From: Sporosarcina sp. BP05
GTDB taxonomy: Bacteria > Bacillota > Bacilli > Bacillales_A > Planococcaceae
Direction of reading: 5' to 3'
DNA length: 64,000 bases
NCBI RefSeq assembly: GCF_014282005.1
Contig: NZ_JACFTD010000012.1
Location: forward strand, 1-64,000
Shown here: positions 52,658-61,364 of the stretch, piece after piece
Layout of the letters: each line of letters opens with the position of its first letter
How positions within the stretch are numbered: position 1 is the stretch's first letter
Notes under the pieces: generated by a model
Database searches by the model: none
Told to the model about the DNA's origin: nothing
The model's input: the letters and a program-made list of their open reading frames with translations, nothing else
Position numbers and translations under genes: made by a program

Positions 52658-53329
52658 ATGGGCAAAGTAAAAGGTCGTATGGACGAGAGTATTCTCGTTT
52701 GTGTCTACTACGGTCCAAATGGTGAACGTCTCATTAGACGCGGACATAAAATTGCAACAATCATGGATTGTCCAATGTATATTTTAACAGTAGATCCGCT
52801 TCCTTATGATGAATTCGACGCAGAAAAATCCGAATATGTCGATCGCTGGAAAGAACTCGCTGAAGAGCTTGAAGTAGAAGATTTTATAATCCGAGATAAT
52901 GAAAAACGGTCTTCCGCCAAAGTTATTAAGGAAGTAGCTCATACACATAACATTACCCAAATCGTTCTTGGGCAAACTGCTCAAAGTAGATGGGAAGAGA
53001 TTACGAAAGGCTCGTTCATGAACGTATTGTTACGAGAAATCACATTCGTTGACTTCCATGTCGTTTCTGTCGATCGTGCTATCAGAGACGAGATTGACGG
53101 CTTTTTCGAAAAAGGCGTACGTGCCTACTTAGTCGAGGACAATAACGGTTTCCACGTCAACTTCACGCTGTCAAAAGAAGTTCGCTTTGAAGGTATTTTC
53201 TTTAAAGAAGTTGGGACTGACTTCAACAACGGAATCTTCAAATTCATGAACAACAACAAAATGTGCCAAGTTCATATTACAGATGACCAGGTGACCGACC
53301 CTTCCCTGCTCACTTGTAAAACTACTTAA
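52658..53329 (+). CDS. Stand-alone KdpD-like Usp-domain protein
   Basis: About 223 aa. Residues 1-140 match the universal stress (Usp) domain of the K+ sensor kinase KdpD: ESILVCVYYGPNGERLIRRG and ITQIVLGQTAQSRWEEITKGS. There is no kinase or membrane part; the C-terminal 75 residues (VRAYLVEDNNGFHVNFTLSK...) are not familiar. AGAGGTG lies 9 nt before the ATG. Divergent from mrpA, suggesting a link to cation balance, but this is inference. A possible regulator or signal receptor. Confidence 0.75.
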   Translation: MGKVKGRMDESILVCVYYGPNGERLIRRGHKIATIMDCPMYILTVDPLPYDEFDAEKSEYVDRWKELAEELEVEDFIIRDNEKRSSAKVIKEVAHTHNITQIVLGQTAQSRWEEITKGSFMNVLLREITFVDFHVVSVDRAIRDEIDGFFEKGVRAYLVEDNNGFHVNFTLSKEVRFEGIFFKEVGTDFNNGIFKFMNNNKMCQVHITDDQVTDPSLLTCKTT

Positions 53330-53342
53330 TTATAAATGAAAA

Positions 53343-53463
53343 ACAAAAGCGCAAGTGCCTGTTCAGCCCCGATAAGCGCTGGAAGGCTTGAAGATAAAGG
53401 CGCTCTTTGCCTTTATCAGCAAGACTGAAGCGACTCGGGGGGCTAGGCGCTGGAGCCTGGACG
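53343..53463 (+). repeat. Dispersed modular repeat family A copy
   Basis: Begins AAAGCGCAAGTGCCTG after the KdpD-like gene and ends AGGCGCTGGAGCCTGGACGC. The central hairpin here is GATAAAGGC-GCTCTTT-GCCTTTATC, a stem sequence different from that in other copies but in the same place. Confidence 0.75.
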
Positions 53464-53520
53464 CAAAATCACTACGTTATAACTTATCCACAGTTCGAGA
53501 TTTTATAATCTCCTAGACAG

Positions 53521-53560
53521 CAAAAAGCGGAGGCCCATTAAATGGGTCATCCGCTTTTTG
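53521..53560 (-). terminator. Terminator of murB
   Basis: CAAAAAGCGGA...CCATT-AA-ATGG...TCCGCTTTTTG, a symmetric stem with A and T runs, directly at the murB stop. Confidence 0.9.
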
Positions 53561-54487
53561 TTAATCTGTTATTTCTTCGCCTACTATTTTCACTTCAAGT
53601 TCTAAGTCGACATCAAATCTTTTTTTCACTTCAGTTTTCACCATGTTAATTGTCTCAATGTAATCCGATGCTGTTGCATTGTTTTTATTGATGATGAAAC
53701 CGGCATGCTTCAATGATACTTCTGCACCGCCATGCCCTTTTCCTTGAAGGCCACAATCTTGAATAAGTTTGCCTGCAAAATAACCCGGCGGTCGTTTGAA
53801 TACACTTCCTGCTGAAGGATACTCAAGCGGTTGCTTTGATTCGCGCTGGAAGGTTAAGTCCGCCACTTTTTCATTAATGACATCCTGATCGCCTGGCACA
53901 AGTTGAAAATCTGCTGAGAGAACATAGTAGCCCTCTTGCGATATAATACTCTTCCTGTAACCAAGCTCTAGTTCTTCTTTCGAAAGAACTAACCGTTCGC
54001 CTGCTTTCGTCAATACTGTAGCCTGCACAATTATATCTTGTATCTCTCCGCCATACGCACCGGCATTCATTGCCATTGCGCCCCCGATGGAGCCCGGAAT
54101 TCCACAGGCAAATTCGATACCTGACAGTGTAGTCGCTACCGCACGTTTTGAAACATCAATGATTAGTGCCCCCGCTTCGGCATGCACAAGTGATCCTTCG
54201 ATCCTAATTGCATTGAGTCGTGACAAATGAAGGACAATCCCTCTCACACCGCCATCCCTGACGACCATATTCGATCCATTGCCAAGTAATAGTAGCGGAA
54301 TTTCATTTTCAAATGCGTAACGAACCGTCGCTTCTGTTTCATCTATAGTTCCAGGAATAGCAAGAAGGTCTGCAGCTCCTCCGAGTTTTGTCATCGTATA
54401 TTTACAAAGTGGTTCGTCTATTAATAATGTACCTTGTGTTATTTTTTTCTGAAGTTCTTCAAACCATTGATGTTTCGACATCAACAT
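53561..54487 (-). CDS. murB: UDP-N-acetylenolpyruvoylglucosamine reductase MurB
   Basis: A 308-aa FAD enzyme of peptidoglycan precursor synthesis (NADPH-dependent reduction to UDP-MurNAc). FAD-site LLLGNGSNMVVRDGGVRGIV and GIEFACGIPGSIGGAMAMNAGAYGGEI; catalytic Ser in YPSAGSVFKRP; C-terminal NKNNATASD fits type II MurB. AAAGG precedes the ATG at 5 nt, with another ATG two codons later possible. Isolated from the other mur genes, as usual in Bacillales for a second-locus copy. Confidence 0.95.
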   Translation of the reverse strand: MLMSKHQWFEELQKKITQGTLLIDEPLCKYTMTKLGGAADLLAIPGTIDETEATVRYAFENEIPLLLLGNGSNMVVRDGGVRGIVLHLSRLNAIRIEGSLVHAEAGALIIDVSKRAVATTLSGIEFACGIPGSIGGAMAMNAGAYGGEIQDIIVQATVLTKAGERLVLSKEELELGYRKSIISQEGYYVLSADFQLVPGDQDVINEKVADLTFQRESKQPLEYPSAGSVFKRPPGYFAGKLIQDCGLQGKGHGGAEVSLKHAGFIINKNNATASDYIETINMVKTEVKKRFDVDLELEVKIVGEEITD

Positions 54488-54504
54488 TCAATCCTTTCAC
54501 AATC

Positions 54505-54745
54505 AATTACATCTCGGCGTAATTGCGTCCAAATTTTGAATTTCGCTTGTGCCTGCAGGACGCAGGTATGCAACCTTTCAAAATTTGTGACATTCGCCGG
54601 AGGCTTAACAAGGAGGAATTGAACTTCATTCCTCCCCAATCAGCAGTGGGTTTGCACCCCAACTGATTTAAACGTATTTTTGCATTCATCCCACCACTTA
54701 TAGTAGTTTGGGACTTCTGCTGAATCAAGATAAAGCTTTTCATCT
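54505..54745 (-). repeat. Hairpin-rich intergenic element C
   Basis: It contains GGAGGAAT-TGAACTTC-ATTCCTCC (54612-54635), AATCAG..GTGGG-TTTGCA-CCCC..CTGATT (54639-54670) and a CCTGCAG palindrome near 54553. The first hairpin recurs in the 31.7-kb repeat with a compensated base pair. A 78-codon frame across it has no ribosome site or protein-like composition and is rejected. The rest of 54488-54906 holds only the yceI promoter. Confidence 0.55.
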
Positions 54746-54842
54746 TAATAGTATGCTTGCAAACTTTTATTTTGACAAGGTATTCTTATTAGAACAGAGG
54801 TCTTACTATTGCCTTTATTCAAATAAAATATAATTAAATACC

Positions 54843-54871
54843 TTGACTTCGAGATACTTACGGAATATAGT
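54843..54871 (+). promoter_or_regulatory. SigA promoter of yceI
   Basis: TTGACT (54843-54848), 17 bp and TATAGT (54866-54871), 36 bp before the ATG. Confidence 0.75.
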
Positions 54872-54906
54872 AAGAACATAACTTATTCAGAGAGGAAGTT
54901 TTTTTA

Positions 54907-55434
54907 ATGACAAAATGGACAGTAGATGCATCTCATACAGGCGTTGGGTTTTCAGTTAAGCATATGATGATTTCTAAAGTAAGAGGACGTTTTACAGGCG
55001 TAGAAGGTACAATCGAAGGGAATCCTGAAGATTTGACGGGCGCTAACATTAACTTCACAATCGATGCTTCAACAATTGATACAAACAGCGAAGATCGTGA
55101 CAACCACCTTCGTTCTGCTGATTTCTTCGATACGGAAACATTCCCGACAATCACATTCGTTTCAACGGATATTGCTAAAAAAGGCGGCACTAAATATGAC
55201 GTTACTGGCGATATGACAGTGAAAGACGTAACTAAAAAAATCACATTCAATGCTGAGTACGAAGGTACAGGTAAAAACCCTTGGGGAGTAGACGTAGCTG
55301 GTTTCGAAGTCGAAGGGAAAATTTCAAGAAAAGAATTTGGTCTTACATGGAACCAAGCACTTGAAGCAGGCGGCGTTCTTGTAGGCGACGATATTAAAAT
55401 TACAATCGACTTACAAGCAAACCCAGCACAATAA
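54907..55434 (+). CDS. YceI family polyisoprenoid-binding lipocalin-fold protein
   Basis: A 175-aa single YceI domain: W-x-D-x-S-H-T start (KWTVDASHTGVGFSVKHMM), FDTETFPTITFVST and the C-terminal EFGLTWNQALEAGGVLVGDD. No signal peptide, so cytoplasmic. YceI proteins bind isoprenoid lipids such as quinone precursors in an extended beta barrel. AGAGAGGAAG precedes the ATG. Well-expressed-type promoter upstream. Confidence 0.93.
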   Translation: MTKWTVDASHTGVGFSVKHMMISKVRGRFTGVEGTIEGNPEDLTGANINFTIDASTIDTNSEDRDNHLRSADFFDTETFPTITFVSTDIAKKGGTKYDVTGDMTVKDVTKKITFNAEYEGTGKNPWGVDVAGFEVEGKISRKEFGLTWNQALEAGGVLVGDDIKITIDLQANPAQ

Positions 55435-55540
55435 AGAAAAGCGGAAGGCGCCGTTTACAAATGAACGCAGCCTACATCCTGCTGGCCCCCGATAGCCAAT
55501 TCACTTATGACCAAGGGGTTGGTGACTGTAGTATAGACAG
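55435..55540 (+). repeat. Degenerate family A repeat
   Basis: Begins AAAGAAAAGCGGAAGGCGCCG at the yceI stop; it keeps CTTATGACC but has lost much of the hairpin interior and ends GTAGTATAGAC instead of GGAGCTAGAC. Probably a decayed copy. Confidence 0.65.
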
Positions 55541-55555
55541 TAATAAGTGAATAAC

Positions 55556-55598
55556 AAAATCGGCTACGCGATCATTATGATCACGTGGCCGATTTTTT
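55556..55598. terminator. Bidirectional terminator
   Basis: AAAATCGGCTACGCGATCAT-TATG-ATCACGTGGCCGATTTTTT, shared by yceI and the facing DsbA-like gene. Confidence 0.88.
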
Positions 55599-55609
55599 AT
55601 TTCTTTTGA

Positions 55610-56248
55610 TTAAGCTTCTTCTTCCGCAGCTTGTCGGAGTGCATTTGCAAATGCTTCCGCCGGCTGTGCTCCTGAAATCGCATATTTGCGATTAATAACA
55701 AAAAACGGAACACCTTTTACACCGATTTGCTGGGCTTCTGCGATATCCATTCTTACATCATCTGCAAACTCATCAGAATCGAGAACTGCTTTCGCACGGT
55801 CACGAGAAATCCCTGCTTCTTCGGCAATGCGAAGCAACACGTCTTCTGTACCAATCTTTTCACCGTCAATGAAATAAGCTTTCAGTAAACTTTCCGATAC
55901 AGTCTTATCGAAACCTTCCTGTTCAGCAAGTTTCGCTAGACGATGTGCATTAAATGTATTTGCTGGTGTCATAACGTCAAAATTATAGTTCAGTCCAACA
56001 GTTTTTGCCTGGTCCACTACGTTATCGGTCATCTTTTTCGCTTCTTCCACACTCATGCCATATTTCTTCGCAAGACTGTCTTTTATCAGCGTATCGGACA
56101 CTGCGGGCGAATTCGGATCAAGCTCAAATGCTTTAAAAACAACTTCGGCCTTTTCTCCGAGGCCAGTCTGCTCTAACGCCTCTTCTAATCTACGCTTTCC
56201 AATATAACAAAACGGACAAACATAATCTGACCAAATTTCAATTTTCAC
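55610..56248 (-). CDS. DsbA-like (FrnE-type) thiol oxidoreductase
   Basis: A 212-aa thioredoxin-fold protein with an inserted helical domain. Active site CPFC (SDYVCPFCYIGKRRLEEAL) at Cys11/Cys14 and cis-Pro loop GVKGVPFFVINRKYAISGAQ. It has no signal peptide and matches the cytoplasmic FrnE/YjbH-relative group. A GTG at 56248 with GGAAGGTGG 9 nt upstream is the likely start; an upstream TTG is an alternative. Confidence 0.88.
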   Translation of the reverse strand: MKIEIWSDYVCPFCYIGKRRLEEALEQTGLGEKAEVVFKAFELDPNSPAVSDTLIKDSLAKKYGMSVEEAKKMTDNVVDQAKTVGLNYNFDVMTPANTFNAHRLAKLAEQEGFDKTVSESLLKAYFIDGEKIGTEDVLLRIAEEAGISRDRAKAVLDSDEFADDVRMDIAEAQQIGVKGVPFFVINRKYAISGAQPAEAFANALRQAAEEEA

Positions 56249-56350
56249 TATTTCCAACCACCTTCCGTATCTTTATTTTAAATTTAATCAAAGAAGGGAA
56301 CAATGAATATGCTTACTACTATTTCAAGCAGACTTGACGGAGGTTATTGT

Positions 56351-57727
56351 ATGTCCAATTCATTATGGCTTAGTACTGCATATCCACGTGATCCGTTTCC
56401 TCAACTTGATGGCGATGTCCGATGCGACGTTTGCATCATCGGGGGAGGCCTAAGCGGAATTGCCAATGCCTATTTTTTAGCAAAGGAAGGGAAAGACGTT
56501 ATCCTTCTTGAGAAAGATACTATCCTAGCAGGTGCGACGGGCAACTCAACTGGGAAACTGACTGCCCAACATGATTTTGTATACGCAAAATTACTGAAAC
56601 AGTTTGGACGAGACAATGCAAAAATGTATTTTGATGTGAATGAAGAAGCCGTTCAATTTGGGAAATCTATTGCAATAAAAGATGAATTAAGATCAGCAGA
56701 TTCCATTCTTTATTCCCAATCTAAACTTGGTACTGATTTACTCCGTTATGAAATGAACGCATACAAGGAACTTGGCATCCCCGGTGAACTTGGACTGAAT
56801 TCTGAATTACCGATTCAGATTGATGCAACGCTTACTTTGAATAACGAAAGTCAGATTCATCCTGTGCGATTCGGACAACATCTTGCGCGGCTTGCGGTTG
56901 AAGCCGGCGCACGGATTTACGAACAATCGGATGTTATCTTAATGGACTTGAAAAAGCGTCTGCTTTCCATGAAATCTGGACACGAAGTCCAATTCACTGA
57001 ACTAGTATTATGTACACACTATCCAATTGAAGCACTGCGCGGGCTACAAATCGCAAAACTGTCCGTCGATCGATCCTATATCGTCGCAGCAGATGGTGAT
57101 ATGCCACTCCGCGGACAATATATTGCAGTCGATGAACCAAATCGGTCAATCCGGACAGCACAAATTGATGGAAAAACATTTTTTCTGCTGTCCGGTGAAA
57201 ATCATCGGGCAGGGACAGAAAGCGATACGCAGATACATTACAACCGACTTTACACCGATTTGCAAGAGATCTATAACCTTTCTACTCTGACACATGGCTG
57301 GTCCGCACAAGATCCGCAGACACCCGATTTGATTCCCTACGCGGGGGTTATTTCCTCTAGCATGCCATACGTCTATTTGAGTACGGGCTATCGAAAATGG
57401 GGATTATCGAACTCAATGGCGGGCGCACGGATTATCAGTGATTTAATTGTTAGAAAAGAAAACCGCGCTTCCCGACTTTATGCTCCTGATCGAACCGGAT
57501 TTGGTTCATTTTTATTGCAGGCTATCAAAAGTACTGGACTATTTTTAAAAGATTTCACTGACGGTCATCTTACTCGCACGGACTCCCCCATCTGTACGCA
57601 TATGGGCTGCCGGACGAGGTGGAATGCCGGTGATGAAACTTGGGATTGCCCATGTCACGGCTCACGCTTTCGGAAAGATGGATCTGTCCTCGAAGGACCT
57701 GCGACGAAGCCGCTTAATTTGAAATAG
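56351..57727 (+). CDS. yhfW: FAD-dependent oxidoreductase with C-terminal Rieske domain (YhfW-like)
   Basis: A 458-aa two-domain protein. Residues about 30-370 are a DAO/GlpO-type FAD oxidoreductase (VCIIGGGLSGIANAYFLAKEG is the dinucleotide fold). The C-terminal 60 residues hold a Rieske [2Fe-2S] site CTHMGCRTRWN...CPCHGSRF. This is the YhfW architecture of B. subtilis; substrate unknown. I use the ATG at 56351, 7 nt after GGAGG; a longer frame from 56303 has no ribosome site. Confidence 0.9.
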   Translation: MSNSLWLSTAYPRDPFPQLDGDVRCDVCIIGGGLSGIANAYFLAKEGKDVILLEKDTILAGATGNSTGKLTAQHDFVYAKLLKQFGRDNAKMYFDVNEEAVQFGKSIAIKDELRSADSILYSQSKLGTDLLRYEMNAYKELGIPGELGLNSELPIQIDATLTLNNESQIHPVRFGQHLARLAVEAGARIYEQSDVILMDLKKRLLSMKSGHEVQFTELVLCTHYPIEALRGLQIAKLSVDRSYIVAADGDMPLRGQYIAVDEPNRSIRTAQIDGKTFFLLSGENHRAGTESDTQIHYNRLYTDLQEIYNLSTLTHGWSAQDPQTPDLIPYAGVISSSMPYVYLSTGYRKWGLSNSMAGARIISDLIVRKENRASRLYAPDRTGFGSFLLQAIKSTGLFLKDFTDGHLTRTDSPICTHMGCRTRWNAGDETWDCPCHGSRFRKDGSVLEGPATKPLNLK

Positions 57728-57773
57728 TGTATGGAGAACCGAGACACCGTTCAATCCCATCCGTAATAAAAAC

Positions 57774-57819
57774 AAAAAAAGGTCGCAATCCACCTCACTG
57801 GCGGACTGCAACCTTTTTC
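57774..57819. terminator. Bidirectional terminator
   Basis: AAAAAAAGGTCGCAATCCACC-TCACT-GGCGGACTGCAACCTTTTTC between the Rieske gene and ppaC. Confidence 0.88.
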
Positions 57820-57827
57820 AATTCACT

Positions 57828-58754
57828 TCATTTCAATGCTTCAGTCAACACGGGGACTATTTGCATCTTGCGGGAAACGACACCTTTCAATGTTGCCGTG
57901 TTGTTCACAAGCGTAACATTGAATGCCGCGCTAGCACGTTCTGCTTCTTTACCAAGTGCTAAAACGATTGAGTCGTTGTTCAAAATATCCGTTACGACGA
58001 ATAAGAACAGATCGAGTCCTTTTTCAGCAATGACACGGTATAAAAGATCTTCCAAATCTGCTTGACGGTTCATAACATCATTGATATCAATTGCATTCAC
58101 TTGTGCAATTTCAATCTTCACTTCATTGATGCCAAATTCTTTCGCATCAAGTTTCACAAGGTCTTCGAGCGTTTTACCACTCAAATCAGCACCAGCCTTC
58201 AACATAGCCAGTCCATATTCTTGTGCATCCACGCCTGTGATAGCAATCAATTCTTCAACTGCAGCACGGTCTTGGTCTGTATACGTTGGTGACTTGAACA
58301 ATAGTGAATCCGAAATAAGTGCAGAAAGCATTAGGCCAGCAATACTTTTCGGAATCTCAACACCGTTTTCTTTATATAGTTTGTTTAAAATCGTTGCCGT
58401 ACACCCTACAGGCTCTGCACGATAATAAAGTGGATCGTTTGTTGCAAAGTTAGCAATTCTATGATGATCAACAACTTCGATTACTTGAACATCATCAATG
58501 TCATCCACGCTTTGCTGTTTTTCATTATGATCGACGAGAATGACTTTCGCTACTTCCGGCGCGGCTCTCTCGATAAGACGTGGTGCTTCAATACCAAAAT
58601 AATCAAGCGCATAAGCCGTTTCATTCGTTATTTCGCCTAGTCTTACTGCTTCAGCATTCATTCCCAATTGCTGCTTTAAATATGCGTAACTGATTGCCGA
58701 TGAAATTGAATCGGTATCAGGATTTTTATGTCCAACAACAAAAACTTTTTCCAT
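57828..58754 (-). CDS. ppaC: Manganese-dependent inorganic pyrophosphatase
   Basis: A 308-aa family II pyrophosphatase of the DHH superfamily. Metal motifs: GHKNPDTDS (His, Asp), VDHNEKQQS and the DHH triad [10 protein letters not shown]; the C-terminal [14 protein letters not shown] has the substrate-binding Arg-Lys. Hydrolyses PPi to phosphate. The ATG at 58754 is 9 nt after AGGGGG; the longer frame upstream overlaps nsrR and is unlikely. Confidence 0.95.
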   Translation of the reverse strand: MEKVFVVGHKNPDTDSISSAISYAYLKQQLGMNAEAVRLGEITNETAYALDYFGIEAPRLIERAAPEVAKVILVDHNEKQQSVDDIDDVQVIEVVDHHRIANFATNDPLYYRAEPVGCTATILNKLYKENGVEIPKSIAGLMLSALISDSLLFKSPTYTDQDRAAVEELIAITGVDAQEYGLAMLKAGADLSGKTLEDLVKLDAKEFGINEVKIEIAQVNAIDINDVMNRQADLEDLLYRVIAEKGLDLFLFVVTDILNNDSIVLALGKEAERASAAFNVTLVNNTATLKGVVSRKMQIVPVLTEALK

Positions 58755-58794
58755 GAAAAATAGCCCCCTGCTTTTTATATTCTTTTTCATTTTA

Positions 58795-59238
58795 TCATAA
58801 TGGGCGGTCAAACAAAATCGCTTTGAGCTCATCTTTATTAACGATAAAATCCGCCACTGTATAGTTATCCAAAACTGCTAAATAAGCATTCAACGCTTCG
58901 TGCAATGCACCTTTTAATCGGCAAACCGGGGAAAGTATACAACTATTCGATTCAGAATTAAAGCATTCAACAAGATGAAAATCATCTTCCGTCCTCCGAA
59001 CAAGTTCTCCGACATTGATGTTTTCAGGCTCCACTTTCATCCTGATACCACCGCCACGACCGCGTATCGTTTCGATTAAACCCATCTTCCCAAGCTCGTG
59101 CACTACTTTCGTCAGATGGTTTTTCGAGATGCTATACGTATCTGAAATCTCCTGAACCGTCGATATTTCTCCAGTCTCTTTCGCTCCGAGATATATTAAA
59201 ACACGCAAGGAAAAATCTGTATACATCGTAAGACGCAT
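58795..59238 (-). CDS. nsrR: NsrR, nitric-oxide-sensing Rrf2 repressor
   Basis: A 147-aa Rrf2-family regulator. Three cysteines Cys92, Cys100 and Cys106 ([16 protein letters not shown]) match exactly the [4Fe-4S] ligand positions in B. subtilis Nsr[25 protein letters not shown]. Nitrosylation of the cluster relieves repression of hmp. Divergent from hmp with an NsrR-type box between. Confidence 0.93.
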   Translation of the reverse strand: MRLTMYTDFSLRVLIYLGAKETGEISTVQEISDTYSISKNHLTKVVHELGKMGLIETIRGRGGGIRMKVEPENINVGELVRRTEDDFHLVECFNSESNSCILSPVCRLKGALHEALNAYLAVLDNYTVADFIVNKDELKAILFDRPL

Positions 59239-59262
59239 AATTTCACCGCTCTTTCAGATACT

Positions 59263-59291
59263 ATTATAACGTTTGTGTCCATATCGTGAAA
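59263..59291 (-). promoter_or_regulatory. SigA promoter of nsrR
   Basis: On the minus strand TTTCAC (59286-59291), 17 bp and TATAAT (59263-59268). Confidence 0.6.
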
Positions 59292-59321
59292 GAAATGTGA
59301 CTAACTATCTAACACTTCTTA

Positions 59322-59344
59322 AAGATGTATTTTAAATATATCTT
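59322..59344. promoter_or_regulatory. NsrR operator before hmp
   Basis: A 23-bp near-perfect palindrome, AAGATGTAT-TTTAA-ATATATCTT, with only one mismatched pair in the arms. It fits the known ATRTATYT-like half-site of class I NsrR boxes and overlaps the expected -35 region of hmp (likely -10 TATATT near 59360). Confidence 0.82.
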
Positions 59345-59400
59345 TAGGCATTGCTATGGTATATTCTTGTATTAACAACTATGAAAGGTCGTGCTACAAC

Positions 59401-60588
59401 ATGCTATCACAAGAAACCATTGCCATTATCAAATCAACAGTACCTGTATTGGAGCAACACGGCAAGACAATTACAACTGTGTTTTATAAAAATATGTTCA
59501 AAGCTCATCCTGAACTTCTGAACATCTTCAACCACGCCAATCAATCACAAGGGCGCCAGCAAAACGCACTTGCAGGTTTGGTTTACGCAGCAGCTGCAAA
59601 CATTGATAACCTTGGAGCTGTTTTACCGGCTGTCGTTCAAGTTGCGCACAAACATAAATCACTCAACATTACACCAGAACAATATCCAATCGTTGGTTAC
59701 CATCTATTAGGCGCTATTAAAGAAGTATTAGGCGACGCAGCAACTCCTGAAATTATTGGTGCATGGGGAGAAGCCTACGAAGTTATCGCAGGCGTTTTCA
59801 TCGGTATCGAAAAAGAGATGTACGAAAAAGCCGAACAAATGGACGGCGGATGGAAAACATTCAAAGACTTCGTTATTGCAGAAAAAGTAATTGAAAGTGA
59901 TGTCATTACGTCCTTCTATTTAAAACCTGTCGACGGTCAAAAACTACCTTCTTATAAACCAGGACAATATATTACGTTACGTGTCACAATTCCCGGCGAA
60001 GACTATACTTTGAATCGCCAATACAGTTTGTCACAAGCGCCTACAGGTGATTTATACCGAATTTCTGTTAAACGCGAAGATGAAGTCACGCCGAACGGGA
60101 AAATGTCCGTTAACCTTCATCGAGAAATGAATGTCGGCGACACGGTAGAAGTAAGTGTTCCTGCCGGTGTATTCCATCTTGATGTGGAAAGCAAAAATCC
60201 AGTGACACTTATCAGCGGTGGTGTTGGTATCACACCAATGATGAGCATGTTTGAGTCAATTGCCAAAAACACACCAGAACGGCCGGCCGCATTCTTGCAT
60301 TCCGCACGTACACCTAAGCATCAAGCATTCGATGCAAAATTACGCTTGTTGAATGAATCCATGCCCGCTTCAACTTATGCTGTGCTGTATTCAGAAGAAG
60401 GGGATGGCTTCATCAACCGAGATTTCCTTGCTGCTAACGTCATTGAAGGCAGCGACATCTATGTTTGTGGACCAACGCCTTTCATGCAGGCCGTCATTAA
60501 AGATCTATATGCAATGGGTATTCCAGAAGAAAAAGTAAAATTCGAATTCTTTGGACCTGCTGAAGAGTTAGAACTTGTAAACGCATAA
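59401..60588 (+). CDS. hmp: Flavohemoglobin Hmp, nitric oxide dioxygenase
   Basis: A 395-aa protein: globin domain (1-140) with proximal heme His85 (VAHKHKSL), FAD-binding barrel (150-255, RQYSLSQAP), and NAD-binding domain (260-395, GGVGITPMMSM; FFGPAEELE). It converts NO and O2 to nitrate. The ATG at 59401 matches homologues; a possible start 15 codons upstream is not used. GAAAGG lies 12 nt before. Under NsrR control. Confidence 0.95.
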   Translation: MLSQETIAIIKSTVPVLEQHGKTITTVFYKNMFKAHPELLNIFNHANQSQGRQQNALAGLVYAAAANIDNLGAVLPAVVQVAHKHKSLNITPEQYPIVGYHLLGAIKEVLGDAATPEIIGAWGEAYEVIAGVFIGIEKEMYEKAEQMDGGWKTFKDFVIAEKVIESDVITSFYLKPVDGQKLPSYKPGQYITLRVTIPGEDYTLNRQYSLSQAPTGDLYRISVKREDEVTPNGKMSVNLHREMNVGDTVEVSVPAGVFHLDVESKNPVTLISGGVGITPMMSMFESIAKNTPERPAAFLHSARTPKHQAFDAKLRLLNESMPASTYAVLYSEEGDGFINRDFLAANVIEGSDIYVCGPTPFMQAVIKDLYAMGIPEEKVKFEFFGPAEELELVNA

Positions 60589-60598
60589 TTCGTCACAC

Positions 60599-61328
60599 CT
60601 GTTGATTAACCAAACAAAAGTAATCAGAAAACAACATGATCACCTACTGAGCACTACGTGTATAGTTGCGCTTTTGGACCGCTTTGGATTGAATGACTTC
60701 TATACGATTATCGATATGTCTGGATATGTAGGATTCGACTTCGTCGCATCCTGCATATTTTTTCGGTAATCGTATGGTGGCCCTTCATCCGTCGCGCTCC
60801 AAATGCATTAGTACACAGCGTGCTGATGCTTTTTGGGACGAAAGAATAGCATGCTTTTTACCTGGAGAAAAGCCGTCAAAGATGCAATTTTGGCGGCTGA
60901 TACTTTCTTTATGGTTTTACCTTTTTTATTTTATAGAAGTGTCGCTTTTTATAAGGCATCACATGATTAGATGTATACTCTTTGCTAAAAGTAAGCAAGA
61001 AACACATTGCACAAAGCGCTAGAGTGCCCGAAATTGCATCTTCTGGCACTTACACTCTCTATAGAAAACCGTCTATTCTTTTCTTTCAAACATAACCGGA
61101 CTTTTCACTTGAACATTGTAGGTACGCGACAGGCAACTATTCGCAATAGTATTACCGAAAAAAGTGTGGCCAGAATTGGCGAAGTCACTTCTAGCCACAC
61201 TTTCCCCTCGATAAACCTGTCGTGATTAGTTAGCCGAAAGCGAAATGGAAATGACCCAATAAAAATGAAAGTCATCAAGCCCTTCTCGCCAGTATTTTAT
61301 GCAAGTAAGTGCTAATTTATCAATCTAC
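60599..61328 (+). repeat. MITE-like element B, long copy (about 730 bp)
   Basis: Left end CTGTTGATTAAC as in the 38-kb copy; the right end (GCTAATTTATCAATCTAC) is decayed. Contains AGTGTGGCCAGAA/TTCTAGCCACACT with two mismatches, enclosed by CGACAGG...CCTGTCG, and an extra large hairpin ATACGATTA...TAATCGTAT at about 60699-60774 with GAC-TTC-GTC at its tip. A 390-bp segment (60733-61122), flanked by TGTAGG, is absent from the other copy. No good ORF; the whole 60589-61338 gap is this element. Confidence 0.7.
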
Positions 61329-61364
61329 AAAAAAGCCGTCATCCCAGTTGGATGGCGGCTTTTC
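61329..61364 (-). terminator. Terminator of the hydrolase gene
   Basis: On the minus strand AAAAGCCGCCATCC-AACTG-GGATGACGGCTTTTTT. Confidence 0.9.

Noticed and set aside
54507..54743. 78-codon minus-strand frame in the murB-yceI gap
   Set aside because: No ribosome site, no family resemblance, and it runs through the hairpins of element C; noncoding repeat is the better reading.
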